A DNA stretch of 64,000 bases, taken from the NCBI GenBank assembly GCA_034769895.1, contig CM068367.1:312045986-312109985 (forward strand), written 5' to 3'. Every line of letters begins with the position of its first letter. Within the stretch, counting starts at the first letter, position 1. The translations under genes and the position numbers were made by a program. The DNA is from Magicicada septendecula. Lineage: Eukaryota; Arthropoda; Insecta; Hemiptera; Cicadidae. The notes under the pieces are model-generated. The model saw only the letters and a program-made list of their open reading frames with translations, was not told the DNA's origin and did no database searches. Of this stretch, positions 1 to 10,928 are shown piece after piece.

Positions 1-3000
1 TAATGTTGTCATACAGTATACACTGTCCTTTATTACTTTAGATTATTATGTACGTTATGCGTTACATATTAAGCAGTAGTGCTTTAATACTTTAATACGT
101 AAACTCGGCATTGCAAACACTAGGAGCAAGTTGAACTTTTGTAATTCTGAAATCAGTCAAACCATCAAAAATATTAACTAGTGAGACATGTAAAACGTCA
201 TGGTGCCCTTTGCGTTCTGAGCATACTGCAATAATTTTTTCGCAAGTCAAGTCAAGTAATCAAGCCAAACGGTTCAGAAAGGAAGATTACATGGATGACA
301 TGATACAATAAAAAATAAATTAATATAACTTTATGACAGAAAGGCAAATTGGAAATGTAGAAGGAAGAATGGAAGAGAATGCCATTGCTCCTCGAGGTGA
401 ATGAAGTATTATGATTTATGCTATTTTTGTATTCTAACGAAAAACACTGTCAAAAATGGCGGTCACAGATTATGCGAATAGACGCCGGACCCCAAATAAG
501 ACTGCTAAAAATTGTTTTATAAAGTCGTAGATGCTCAATAAACTAGCTGACGAATCCAATAGATTCATCGGATAGTACATTGTTCTGTATCTAAATCCAC
601 AACTACTAAACTTCTTTAGCAATAATTGATTGGATTTAACTGTAACGCAAGGTAACAGTGTTTGTTAAGGCCGTAACTGGATTAAAGCAGTTGCATATAA
701 TTAAATGTGTAGATATAGGCTACAAAACATATTAGACAGGTAAGAAAAATAATAAAATCTGTTTACATATATATTTTGTTGTAAACGAAATAATTATATT
801 AAAAAATATATTCATTTTTTTAATGTGTCAGAGATTAAACATGTCTAATGAACGTAATCATGTAATTAGATAAACAACAGTGTGACAGCATTTCGTTGTG
901 CATAAAATTTTAAGTGCTCAATAGTAAAAAATTTAATGTTACATAAATAATCCGTTTTATAAGTAATTATAATTTTTGTAATCTACGACTCGCTACTAAA
1001 TAAATAAAATCAAGACAAATCAACATTTAAATACGCACGTAATTGATAGACCTCTGAAGCAGATAATACTTTGACTATGTCAAAAATCTGGTTTGCACAA
1101 AATTGAATAAATTTTAACGAAGGTCGAGGAATTTTTTTTAATCTTATACTTGAAATTCTCGTGTAGCGTCCTTCAATTTTTTCTTTTTTTTTAGGAAACT
1201 TTTATTTGATTTCGAACGAAAAACTTTCTAACAATTACATTGCGTCTGTTGAGAAATAATTTTCTCGCGTTAACTACATCAGACAACTGGAACCCTACGT
1301 GTCTGGTTGATATCATTGTCGGTTGGAAAATCGAATCAATATTCCCCTATGTTCGGCCAACTATAAATTTTGGTAATACATCGTAGTGTAGGGGATCTGA
1401 CTTTTCATTACAGAGACTTACAGTAAACTTCGAAAACTGAGTTTGAAAGTAATGTTTAAGGAATTAAGGGGTATGCAAGTAATATAAAAAACACACACGT
1501 AACAATTTTTAAAAACAATGTTACACAAAGCTAATGTGTCGTCTAGCCGTCGGCTTCATACTGTCTAGGTATTAAAAACTATACAGGCCGAGAAGGTGTT
1601 TTACCTTAATATTGACTGAAAAATTCATCCCGAATTTTATGTCTCTGGTAGTGCACACATTCGCATAATAAAACCATAACCTACAACAGTTGCGAACGTT
1701 CTCTGCACTTAACTGGATACACATACACATTTAATGACTATTACACATTGTAGCCTATTACAGAGTAAAAGAGAATATGTGGAACAATATTACATTTGGA
1801 AACAATAATTATGCGAATGTAAATGTTGAGAACGTAACGATTTGTGGCCCCTTGATTGACTTAATTGTTATACAGTAATAAAATAATCTGTAGAATATTG
1901 ATAGTATAATAGAAAACTAGTTACTTTGCTAGTTTTGCTTCACACTATTTCGTTTCCGTAAATTTTACATTTAAAAGTTTGAACGTTTAACATTGGATAC
2001 AGAAGACTGACACTTCACAAGTCCTAAAAAACTTAAATTTCTGATAAAATAAAAGACATTGGTATATAATGTCTTTAAAATTGATTTAAATGTATGTTCG
2101 ACTTGTTTGTTTCCCTTTACTATTAGATTGATAGAGACGATGAAATTTACAAAAACAAATTACTTACAGCAAGCTACTTGTCCTTTTCTCTCCTGCTTCA
2201 AAGATTTCAATTCAGGTGGTGTATATATTCGTACAACTACTTTATAAAATTTTGTAGCTAACCGATTTTTACTCGGCCTCGAATATACGGCTGTGTGTTC
2301 AGTACTGTAATAAACAAGCGTTAGCTTTATTACTTGAAAAAAAAAATTACGTAGTAACAATTTTAAATCTTCATACTAAGTTACTGAGTAAGCTTATAAT
2401 GCCGATAAATTCAATAAACGTAGTAATTACATTTATAAGTGAGGGAAGCCGCTCAGCTTATTCGCGTACCTACATGAGAAAATGATATGAAATAAATTCT
2501 AATTAATTATTTAAGCTGTTTAACTACAAGAAATTAATTAATACATTTTATAATATGCATTATACTCTGAAATATTTTTGATACCAGTTTCCGCTAGATT
2601 TGTAAAACGATATGGGAAGTCGAAAAAGGACTGCAGAAGGCGAAGTTGGACGCAGATTATCGCATGAGATGAATTAAGTCAATGCAGCAACGCGCAGTAG
2701 GCTGCAGTAATAATAGAAACTACCGGTGCACGTTCAATTAAACACGGCTGGTAACTGCGTCTGTTAACCCCTTTACGCAGTACGTCTGAAACAACAATAA
2801 ATTTGACTCCAGATACCAAATACAAAAGACATATTCACTGAACTTACTCTTGCTGAACATTGTAATTGGATTAGAGGAGTTGATTTGTGTGAACCGGCGG
2901 ACTGCATAAGGCATTTATCATTGTGACAATTACGTAATAACGTATAATCAGTTTAAAAGCTTTAAACAGCGATCCATAGATCGATGGAAACAACAATTGC

Positions 3001-4185
3001 CTTATATCAGCGATACGAATAAATGTCATAAAGCAATTACAGAAGACTTAATTATTTTCGTATCCACCTTATTTAAACTTTTCTTTTCATTTCGATCTTT
3101 AACACAAAAATTAAACAAATTTTGCTTCTTATGGCTGTAAAAATGTAGGGAAAGGCTGACTTAGCTAAATTGCGTTTTGAGTCTAATTATTGGTTTGCTG
3201 AGTGGAGATTTCATACTTTCTTTCTACTTCCTGCCAATCTGTTAAGAATCGTCTCTTCGATAGGGAACGAAGAGTTTCTCTTCCGTACACTGAACTGTCA
3301 TAATTACAAGTTGGTTTAACAAACTTGTAGTGCGCTACACAAATTAGCACATTATAAATTGACCTGGTGTAAGAACGCTTTGTAATTCCACATAACAGTG
3401 GGAACACAGACTGGGCACAGCAGGGTAAATAAAGCGGCGCTGACGGTCCGAATAGTTGTCAGTGACGTGTTGTGAAAGAGAATACATTAACACTGTTTGA
3501 GAGAGATTTGTCAGAAACCGAATGTAGTCTGTATTGCTTCTCTTTTCACTGTTCGCTGGGTTTATCCAAGGTACGAGATGCACTTTACGTCAAGTATGTA
3601 ACCAGATCAATGCCAACTAACAACTGCGTTATTCGCTGTGAATTATTTTTAAAGTATTCACTTGCGCATAAAAAAAAATCAGCACACAAGTACGGGAGGT
3701 TTTGAAAACGAAAGGCTGGTTTAAATTGGCGATTCACAAAGCTTTCTGTAACATCACTTATTCACTGTTAGTTCAATGCATCAATGTTGTTATTATTTTC
3801 ATTTTCCATCGCGTAGTATCAGTTTTACATACATAGGGTAAAATTCTGTTTTACTTCACAAAAATAGTAACAAAAATTATTCGTTGCATTATCTTACAAA
3901 GTTTTGACAGTCCTAGTGATCGCTTATCTCCTACCTTTGACAGTCTGTGGGTAGATCAAAAATGTTTAAAGCGTATGAAAGTAGATAGAATAATATGTTG
4001 TATGTTTATAACGTATCAATTGTTCACAATCTAATTAAACTTATTAAATGGATTACTGTAGAGAATAAAGGTATTAGGATTACTATATTAGAATTATGCA
4101 TATTAGATGAAGTCCAAAGAGTTACAGAGCAACAAAAATACACCGAAAATATATAGAAAAAGAACGAGAATAAGAAAAGAGAAAG
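1..4185. other. AT-rich noncoding stretch, no gene seen
   Basis: Only short open frames of under 80 codons occur on either strand, and they overlap each other in different frames with no recognisable motif. I see no RNA gene and no clear transposon end. A slightly GC-richer patch lies at 2580-2790. Ordinary insect intergenic or intronic DNA is the simplest reading. Confidence 0.6.
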
Positions 4186-4198
4186 AAAATAAGGTATA

Positions 4199-4320
4199 TA
4201 TGTGTGTGTGAATAGACTAATAGATAGATAGAGCAATAAGTAGACAGACAGACAGATCGATAGACAAGAGATAGAGAGAGAGAGAGAGCGAGAGAGTGAT
4301 GAGGGGGGAGACGGAGAGCA
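4199..4320. repeat. Compound microsatellite (TG)n, (GATA)/(GACA)n, (AG)n
   Basis: A short TG run is followed by GATA and GACA tetranucleotides and then an AG run at about 4271-4298 that ends in a G-rich tail. Open frames across it are made only by the repeat. Confidence 0.9.
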
Positions 4321-5269
4321 AAAACAAATTCTTTTACGTATTTCACGATTTTGCGTCTTTCGTGTTTTCCAATTTAAATCGTGCTGAATGTAGTCAATAA
4401 AATTATTTCATTTGAAGAAAAATAACAAGAATAACCATCAGCATACCGTCAAAAGAAACGAAGAAGGATACGGCGAAGACTAGAGAGGATACGTTTACTG
4501 ATACAAAGAAATAGCAAACCTATGTTTTTGTATTTTTAATTATGTATTTACACATTTTAGTTTGCTTATAATCGTACGTTATAAGGTTAAAGTTTCACTG
4601 TCAATTTCTAATTTTTTTGTTGCTATAAGGTTCCTAATGATTGTTATTCGAAATATGACGTGAACCCCAGTTTTTTCGTATTCAGTAGAAATGTCTGCGT
4701 GGTAATGATTGCAAAGCTGAGCGGATTGCTACGAGTACCGCACGGATCCTGATTTTTAAACAGTGGAATAAATTAGTGAACATCAGAGAAATCGTTACTC
4801 TAGTTTTGCAATTGTCAGATATACACACTATCACTGCAAATAATAAGTGTCACCCATTTACAAATAGTCGCACACTGCAATTAACAATTAACACTTTACA
4901 CTAAATACAGCTGACTAATAACGCGCACTGAAACTCAGATCTCATAACTCGCCGATTACTGCGATATTCATAACCCCTATAAAAAGGTGTTAGCTTTTTA
5001 TAGCCAGCAGAAGCAGCTGTGTGGTGTTCGCTTTTCCCGATGACTGGAGAATAACCGGCAGCTTCGACAGCTTCAGAAACCGCGAGAACATTTACTTGAG
5101 ACACCCAACCGCTTACACGGGCAAATTCTTTTCTTATTCTAACACCTTTGTCCTTGACCGATATAAGGATCGCATCCAAGTTACGAATCTCTCCAGTTAT
5201 TAACATTGACCTCATACTTTTCCTTGATTTTAATGACTATATGATTTGAAGGTTAAGATCATCCAAGGT
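4321..5269. other. Noncoding stretch with an unrecognised 104-codon open frame
   Basis: A minus-strand open frame (4901-5215) and a 60-codon plus-strand frame overlap in a GC-richer patch. Neither shows a motif I know. Overlap on both strands points to low stop density rather than coding. I would not call a gene. Confidence 0.45.
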
Positions 5270-5823
5270 GGAATTCATCCCTTTGAGAGGTTAAACGAAA
5301 AGACCTAAACTTTCAGACTGAGGTAATACGTTCACATTGCAACCCCTCGCAATAATCGATAGTATTCAATAATTTAACAAAAACCTAGGATAGTACAAAT
5401 TTTACCAGATGCCATATTTTACAAAATAAAACTCGGAAGGAAACCCGTATGAAATTTTATAAAACAGTAGCTGTTCCGACATTCCTTTACGCAAGTGAGA
5501 CATGGACCCTCGGTAAAGGGGAAGAAAAGAAAATTCAGGCTGCCGAAATGAGATTTCTGAGAAGTATCCAAGGATTCTCCCTTCTGGATAGGAGAAGAAA
5601 CATAGACATTAGACAAGACTTAAAGATCTAGTCTTTAAATGAGACGATTAAGGAGTATAAGAGGAGACGGTGTGGACGTGTGGCCCGAATGCCAGATACC
5701 AGATTGCCAGTGAGCTCTCAAGTACAAGCCGAGTGGAAAGAGGGATGTTGGTAGACCGAGGAGGAGATGGGTTCCGGAACAGGCCAACTAGGGCCTAATC
5801 CCTGTAGTGAAGATGATGATGAT
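5270..5823 (+). mobile_element. 5'-truncated non-LTR retrotransposon, C-terminal end of ORF2, GATGAT tail
   Basis: The frame from 5449 encodes MKFYKTVAVPTFLYASETWT and then IQAAEMRFLRSIQG. This is the standard segment after the reverse transcriptase fingers-palm domain in insect non-LTR ORF2 proteins, where 'LYGSETW' and 'AEMRFLR' are typical. The frame stops at 5631, but translation of the next 190 bases in shifted frames still gives pieces of the expected C-terminus (RRRCGRVARMPDTRLP). The copy ends with a GATGATGATGATG run at 5811-5823, which acts as the simple-repeat tail. The 5' part is missing or decayed. Without alignment the clade (RTE, CR1 or Jockey-like) cannot be fixed. It is dead: truncated, with at least one frameshift. 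Confidence 0.85.
5449..5631 (+). pseudogene. Reverse transcriptase ORF2 fragment
   Basis: Sixty open codons of the element above. The ATG at 5449 is an internal methionine, not a true start: upstream translation (5400-5448, 'TRKET') continues the protein family. The family product copies its own RNA into DNA at a nicked target. This piece lies after the catalytic YADD block and cannot function alone. Confidence 0.8.
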
Positions 5824-7320
5824 GCCAGAAAAAAATTACTGGAATAAAAACGCCATAATTTTTAAGCTTTCGCATCAGATGATAAAGTTCCAGTTGACGA
5901 GTCGTGATGCATTGTTATGACTTTGGTTGCGAAGTCATCTTCAATGACGTACAATTCTTGACCAGACCCCGAAGGAACAGTGGACTAAATTAAATTATTT
6001 GCACGAGTGAATACGGCATTTAGATGTAATCGGATAAAATGCGAGAAATATTTGTATGGTTTAAAATTCTGCAATTAAAGAAGCAATGATCTTGTCAACA
6101 TTTATCCGTTGTAGTTGCTGCGTGTTAGCGGCAAGCGGCTTTAATTGCCGACATGCAGTAACTAAGACGGCTGGCGTGTACGTTCTATACTATGACCATA
6201 AATTACACCAATATACTAGTATCAACATGACCTACTGATTGGATTAGCACAATTATCCGGATTAATAACTGTATCTCCCTCTCGAACCCCCCCCCCTTAG
6301 TTCGGTGGTCGCTTCCTCTCCACTAACCTGTGTGTATACCGGATCCATGAGAGTCCTAATTTTCTCTAAGCTGTCTGATACATATCTCCCCTCCACGATT
6401 TTTCTCTCTACAAATGCTCTGATATGGCGTCAGTAACATTTATGTTTGTTGGAATATCGTAATTTTTTTAAACCCTGAAAAATACACGATACGAGTTTTT
6501 GTCGTCGAGCTGTCAAGCCTAAGAACACAGTTATGCCTGAAGGCGGTCTAAACGGTTCCAGCGCTTAGGGTCACAATTTCTGTGACATAGGAACAAATCA
6601 AATGTTTTGATTTGTATAGATAAAGCTGAATCGTTTGTTTAGTTCACTCACACACGCTGTACGAAAGTTTATGTTTAGAAATCAATGTATTTAGTTACTC
6701 ATTATAACTACTGTAAATACGTGTTGTAAATAATTGTTGTATATTGCAACAATACATATATTTGCATATTTGCACAGGGCGGTATGTTTGTAAATATTTA
6801 GCATAGAAAAATATATGATGAAGAGTTTTTAACAATATTATGCAGGATAAGAATTGTCAGAACGCGTACATCTGCCCCCGCGAGTGAATACAGCGCTTGT
6901 ATGTTTGTGTGTGTGAACGCAAGCTACGACAGGCAAAGATGGGGTGATGCGTACGTCGTAATCAGGTTTTAACCGGATAAAAATAAACTAATTAATACGT
7001 TTTAAACCTGTGAACAAAGACTTACCCCAAGTATAAAAACACCATTACATTAAAGAATTTTTAACGAATATTGTGATGTAAAAGTATTGCAGAAATTTGC
7101 AATAATAAAGACGCCAGGTAATTTAATGTTAATTACTAGCGTAATTAAATAGTAATTAATAAGTGTGTTATATGTGAGTGACCAAGAAGAAATTACGCAA
7201 ACGATGATATCGCTTGTGCTACGAGTATGTTTGTTCGCGAAAATGAACCAAAAAGTGATTTGTAATTAAAAGGACGCTTTGCACGAAGTAACAATATCTA
7301 ACAGGTGAAAACAGTCCTGG
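5824..7320. other. Noncoding, no gene seen
   Basis: AT-rich DNA with a C9 run near 6289-6297 and no open frame over 60 codons. Nothing recognisable as a gene, RNA or transposon end. Confidence 0.6.
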
Positions 7321-7341
7321 ACTTGTCAGATTGCCGTCCAG

Positions 7342-7378
7342 TATAAATACCACCGGCAATTTTGGGGCGGTCTCAGCT
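7342..7378 (+). promoter_or_regulatory. Candidate core promoter (TATA box plus initiator-like site)
   Basis: TATAAATA lies at 7342-7349 and an insect-style initiator-like TCAGCT at 7373-7378, with A+1 at 7375. That is 33 bases from the first T of the TATA box, close to normal spacing. An ATG in fair context (CACACAATG) follows at 7390 and opens an 85-codon frame. TATAAATA also occurs elsewhere in this AT-rich window, so spacing and the following ORF are the only support. It could also be a transposon promoter. Confidence 0.35.
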
Positions 7379-7389
7379 ATCTTCACACA

Positions 7390-7495
7390 ATGTCACGCTG
7401 CTGGTCTGCTGACCGATCGAGCCGTTACCACACACAACTTACTTATGGAGGAACTCTGGACCATCACAAACAACAAACCGTAGAGACAGAGAACA

Positions 7496-7547
<52 letters not shown>

Positions 7548-7647
7548 TTCTCAGGATTCAGGACACACACACACACGCGCGCGCGCATGCAACGGTAACG
7601 TCGGCAGTACGCAGGTGATGAATAAACAATTATATTGTTGTTTTTGA
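7390..7647 (+). CDS. Hypothetical first-exon-like ORF with poly-serine tract
   Basis: An 85-codon frame starts 15 bases after a plausible transcription start. It reads MSRCWSADRSSRYHTQLTYG, then a polar stretch, a run of 16 serines encoded by a (TCA)n microsatellite, an HTHTRARA segment from a (CA)n(CG)n repeat, and a cysteine-containing end. No domain is recognised. A weak splice donor (CAG followed by GTGATG) sits near 7615, so the true exon might end there. Half the protein is microsatellite-encoded and there is no homology evidence, so this may be a chance ORF. Confidence 0.22.
7496..7586. repeat. (TCA)n microsatellite followed by (CA)n(CG)n
   Basis: An uninterrupted (CAT)n array covers 7496-7545. 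After a short spacer, a CA run (7563-7576) turns into alternating CG (7577-7586), a purine-pyrimidine stretch that can adopt Z-DNA. Confidence 0.95.
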
Positions 7648-8460
7648 AAAGAACTCACAAAAAAAGAAACTTATATATGAACAGTAAAGACTTAAAGTAT
7701 TAAATTTAAATAGTAGTTAAAGAAAATAATTTAATTTAACAAGAAAATTTAAAAATACTAATCTTTTGTTGTATATTAAAAATGGGTGTGTCAGTAGAAA
7801 TAAATAACAGGTTGGAAGTAAATGTTATATTTTTTATTTTGTTTATAGCAACAATTAGTTTTATTTTTGAGTTTTAATATTATTTTTGGTTTGTAAATGA
7901 GTTGCTATTATTTAAAATTTGAATCAAAGTCAGACACACTGAAATAAAATGGTTTACATAATTTGTTTAAAATGTATGTTTAGCTAGTAAGATTATTCTA
8001 TGATCGTCGTTATTCAGATGGTCGTTTATTTTATGCTGCCACGAACATGTTGTTATGTTGTTAACACGAACACCTTCTATGTTAGAAGGTTACATTGTAT
8101 TTGTGTAAACTTATAAAAGACAATATTTTTATTTTTCCAAGATTCGAATTTTTTAATATTTCCATATTTTCTGTTAATATTAATAAATCATAGAATGATT
8201 ATTTTGAAACGGTTTTAATTAATTATTTCATGTCAACAACATCTCACTCCTCTTTGAAAATTACTTAATTATTGTGCAACTACGTATACTTGACGCACGA
8301 GAATAAAAAATCCTGCGACTGGCCGGTGTAATACACTTCATAGTTGCGTCGAGTACATGGTAATGTATTTGTGTGAATTTTTGAAATACTTGTAACGTTG
8401 CAATATATATATATATATATTACATTTAATATTGATAAATAAATTTACCTCAAGATATAC
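7648..8460. other. Noncoding, with (TA)n at 8403-8421
   Basis: AT-rich sequence without an open frame of note. A 17-bp hairpin-like CCTTCTA...TAGAAGG lies near 8072-8091. The TA dinucleotide run at 8403-8421 lies 40 bases before the end of the Penelope-like fragment. Confidence 0.6.
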
Positions 8461-8475
8461 CTTTTTTTTTCCTTA

Positions 8476-8858
8476 TTAGGAACATGTTTCGGGTACCATC
8501 TTGTACCCATCCTCAGCCTTCCGGTTTTTGTGTCTGGTGAAGTACATATGTGTTGGTTGACTATTATTATTGTGGCTTCCTGTTGGCTTCTGGTACTTCA
8601 AATTGGTTTTATTGTGTGTGATTGTGGTGTATGTGTTAGTTTTTTGTGTATTTTCGATGTTGAGTGCTTTGAGTATTGTGTCATGTTTTGTACTGATTTG
8701 TATTTGTTCAGGTATTAGTTTGTTTTGTGTTTTATGTTTGTATATTTGTAAATTTTCCCAAATGTTTATTATGGTGCCTTTGTGTGGTATATGTTTTATT
8801 AGTGTCACATTGGTTATGTCTGGGAATTCATGTCCTGTGTTTATTGTCCTGGAAAATA
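8476..8858 (-). pseudogene. Penelope-like GIY-YIG endonuclease C-terminus
   Basis: The minus-strand frame starts without a methionine at about 8858 and reads TGHEFPDITNVTLIKHIPHK, then a linker ending in IYKHKTQNKLIPEQ. This matches the layout of PLE C-termini: a His-containing 'GHEF' helix, then a 'W/LEN..IY..K' helix, then a polar tail. The first methionine, 8808, is internal. The frame ends with the stop at 8476-8478. Its last 14 codons (EDGYKMVPETCS and neighbours) are written over the hammerhead-like motif, so coding and RNA structure share bases. The N-terminal GIY and YIG blocks and the whole RT are missing. Confidence 0.72.
8478..8519 (-). ncRNA. Hammerhead ribozyme-like motif (PLE copy 1)
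   Basis: On the minus strand, 5' to 3': stem I half AGG; core CUGAGGA; one extra U; stem II GGGUAC paired with GUACCC around a 6-nt loop; GAA; stem III ACAUGU, self-complementary; cleavage nucleotide U; stem I half CCU. All core positions of a type I hammerhead fit (N7 = G, H17 = U). The odd feature is the extra U between A9 and stem II. Stem III has no room for a loop in the monomer, as in minimal hammerheads thought to work as dimers. Activity is untested. Confidence 0.6.
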
Positions 8859-8870
8859 AAAATTAATCAT

Positions 8871-10790
8871 ACAGTAAATATATTATTGATTATATTATAC
8901 ATAACCTACAGTAATTATACAGACTTTTGTTTATTAGTCCACGCTACCCAGTTCTTTACACGGAATCGGACTGGTTACGCTCCTAAACAGAAACGGAGTC
9001 GCTTTCCAACGTCACACTCGGCTTTATAGGTGTTTCATTCGATTGTCTTAAAGAAGGAATGGAGGGTTGACTGTTTTGTTGTTCGAGAAGCGTTCATAGT
9101 CCATATGTTTACCATCCTATTCAATAAACTGAAATGGGTTTGCCAGTCTCTTTACTGTTAAAGTTTGCTTCGGCTAATTGTCTTCATCGTCCACCTTTCT
9201 TCACTATAAGGATTGCGAGAGTTCTAGTAGACAGTCAGTAGTATGTTCTCTACACGATTGTCAAGCATTTATTCGGTGTCTTCTGTTTCCAGTTCCTGGA
9301 AGCTTCTTACTGACTACTTACTAAAGTATTGGCGACGTTTACCGAAACTATTGTAGCCTTATTACGGGGACTGGTGCATGGATAGGCCTATACAGCGTAA
9401 CACGGAAGCGACGTCAATCAGGCCAACGGTAAGCGAGGACTCGCTATTATGTTGTGTACCGTATTTCCCTACGAAGGACACGGCACTCAGTATTGCCCCT
9501 ACTCTGCTCAATCATTTTCTCCTACATGCAAACGTTTTCTGCAGTTCCTTCTTGCACCACCAAGCTGCGTGCCGCATGTTTTACAAGTCGTCAGTCACCG
9601 TAATTATTTCTGTAAACGTATTTTTCTAATCGTCATGTTTGAATGTCATATTCATTTTTCATTTACTAAAACTGTTAATGGAATATGTGACCAAAAACTG
9701 TTGGAGAACACAGACTATATAGAGATGAGAGAAAACCGAATTTAAAAACCTAGTTGAACAATAATAGTGTCCACAATGTTAATTATGTTTAATTTTATTT
9801 ACCTTGAATTTATTTCACTACACAGACCTAAAGTTAAGGATAAGAACAGATAAAGTTAATTACAATCACTTAATTAATTAGAAACCGGTTTATGAGTTTT
9901 TACTACGCAAATTTACTTTCAAGTCGTTGTTTTTCTTTCTAGCACATAAAATAAAAATATCGAAAGTAATATAAAAATGAAGACACTAAATACGTCTGTT
10001 TTCAGTGTAACATGTTTCAAATAATTTCATAAAATAGAATCAGTTCCAGTGTACCGTACGATAGTCTTATAGATGTAATGACTACGATAAGTTGTAGAAC
10101 ATACTAGACTCTTTGGATGCTTTTCAATTGCGCTGCTGAAAATTTGTATTGACCATACTGATAAGATCTAAAAAGAATATACTATTTCCGGCTTGTAAAA
10201 GATATAATCGAGACAAAGTTCTCTATTATATTATATAAATATGCTACCAATATACATAGGCTATAGTGTCGCTCCAGTCACATGATAGGGTTATCCTTTG
10301 GAAAGTTATTGGACAGCCCTGCGTATGTGAACACTCATATGGTAAGTAAATGTTTTCTGATAATTTAAAATTTACAGATTCGCAAGTTTTAGGATTTCCC
10401 GACAATTGAGTAATTTGCAGATTCCTTTTTAGGTTATTGGCAACTAATCTCACCATGAACTTCCAGTGGTGCGGGAAATTTCCCATAGGTCAGCAATACT
10501 GAGAAAAGATGGTATACAACTATTGTACAACGTGTAGAGTACTTATACATTTTACTCATGCATTGAAGTCTGTGTGTGTGTTTTAGTAAAGTTAGTGTGG
10601 CTTAATTAATATACAGTTGTTGGCAACAGTTAACATTGAATAATATAATGTTTTAAGTGAAACCACTGCATTTGTACTATGTTCATTTGCCGAAATAGGC
10701 TGGACCAAGAACAGTCGTCACTAACGCACTCGCGCTCATCCCCCCCCCCCAGACACACAAATGTAGCGAATCAAGATTGGTCTTCTGGTC
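8871..10790. other. Noncoding, no gene seen
   Basis: Several overlapping open frames of 80-100 codons (8727-9029, 9378-9745, 10244-10486) lie in different frames with cysteine- and phenylalanine-rich, low-complexity translations and no known motif. A C10 run sits at 10741-10750. A stretch at 10710-10740 (CAGTCGTCACTAACGCACTC) resembles part of the repeat that starts at 10793 and may be a partial copy. Confidence 0.5.
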
Positions 10791-10803
10791 TGGTTCAGCA
10801 TTA

Positions 10804-10819
10804 ACCACAGTACTGTGGT
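10804..10819. other. 16-bp perfect palindrome in the dispersed repeat
   Basis: ACCACAGTACTGTGGT equals its own reverse complement. Its core CCACAGTACTGTGG is kept at 38949-38962 in the second repeat copy, so it is a fixed part of the family. Confidence 0.85.
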
Positions 10820-10859
10820 CCTAACGTACTCCATTCACGTTAGCGTTCACCCGTTTCTT

Positions 10860-10900
10860 CCACTGAAGATGGCAGCTAGAGGTGCTGCCGAAAAGTCTGG
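10860..10900 (+). ncRNA. Hammerhead ribozyme-like motif (repeat copy A)
   Basis: Plus strand: stem I half CCA; core CUGAAGA; extra U; stem II GGCAGC with GCUGCC around a 7-nt loop; GAA; AAGU where the other copies have ACGU; cleavage nucleotide C; stem I half UGG. Stem I and stem II pair perfectly. Stem III keeps A15.1-U16.1 but loses its second pair (A opposite G), so activity is doubtful. Confidence 0.5.
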
Positions 10901-10928
10901 TGTTCTCGAAAACCTTGGACCATGGCCA

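Larger units (their letters stand above)
8461..8870 (-). mobile_element. Penelope-like element, truncated 3' fragment
   Basis: Reading down the minus strand from about 8860, the fragment holds the last part of a GIY-YIG endonuclease-type C-terminus and then a hammerhead-like RNA motif at 8478-8519. It ends in a T-rich (A-rich on the minus strand) tract at 8461-8470. Everything upstream (RT domain, N-terminus) is absent, so this is a 5'-truncated copy. The 5' junction is near 8860-8870, where coding similarity stops. Confidence 0.75.
10793..10928 (+). repeat. Dispersed repeat copy A, hammerhead-bearing
   Basis: It shares a colinear order of blocks with 38937-39068: TTCAGC, the palindrome ACCACAGTACTGTGGT (10804-10819 here), CTAACGTA, a hammerhead-like motif, then a block like 'GAAAACnTTGGACnAnGGCC'. 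No ORF is present. The resemblance of the ribozyme block to those in the two Penelope-like fragments suggests a PLE-derived or non-autonomous hammerhead retroelement. Confidence 0.6.

Noticed and set aside
4901..5215. 104-codon minus-strand ORF
   Set aside because: The opposite strand is also open and no family is recognised; no supporting signal.
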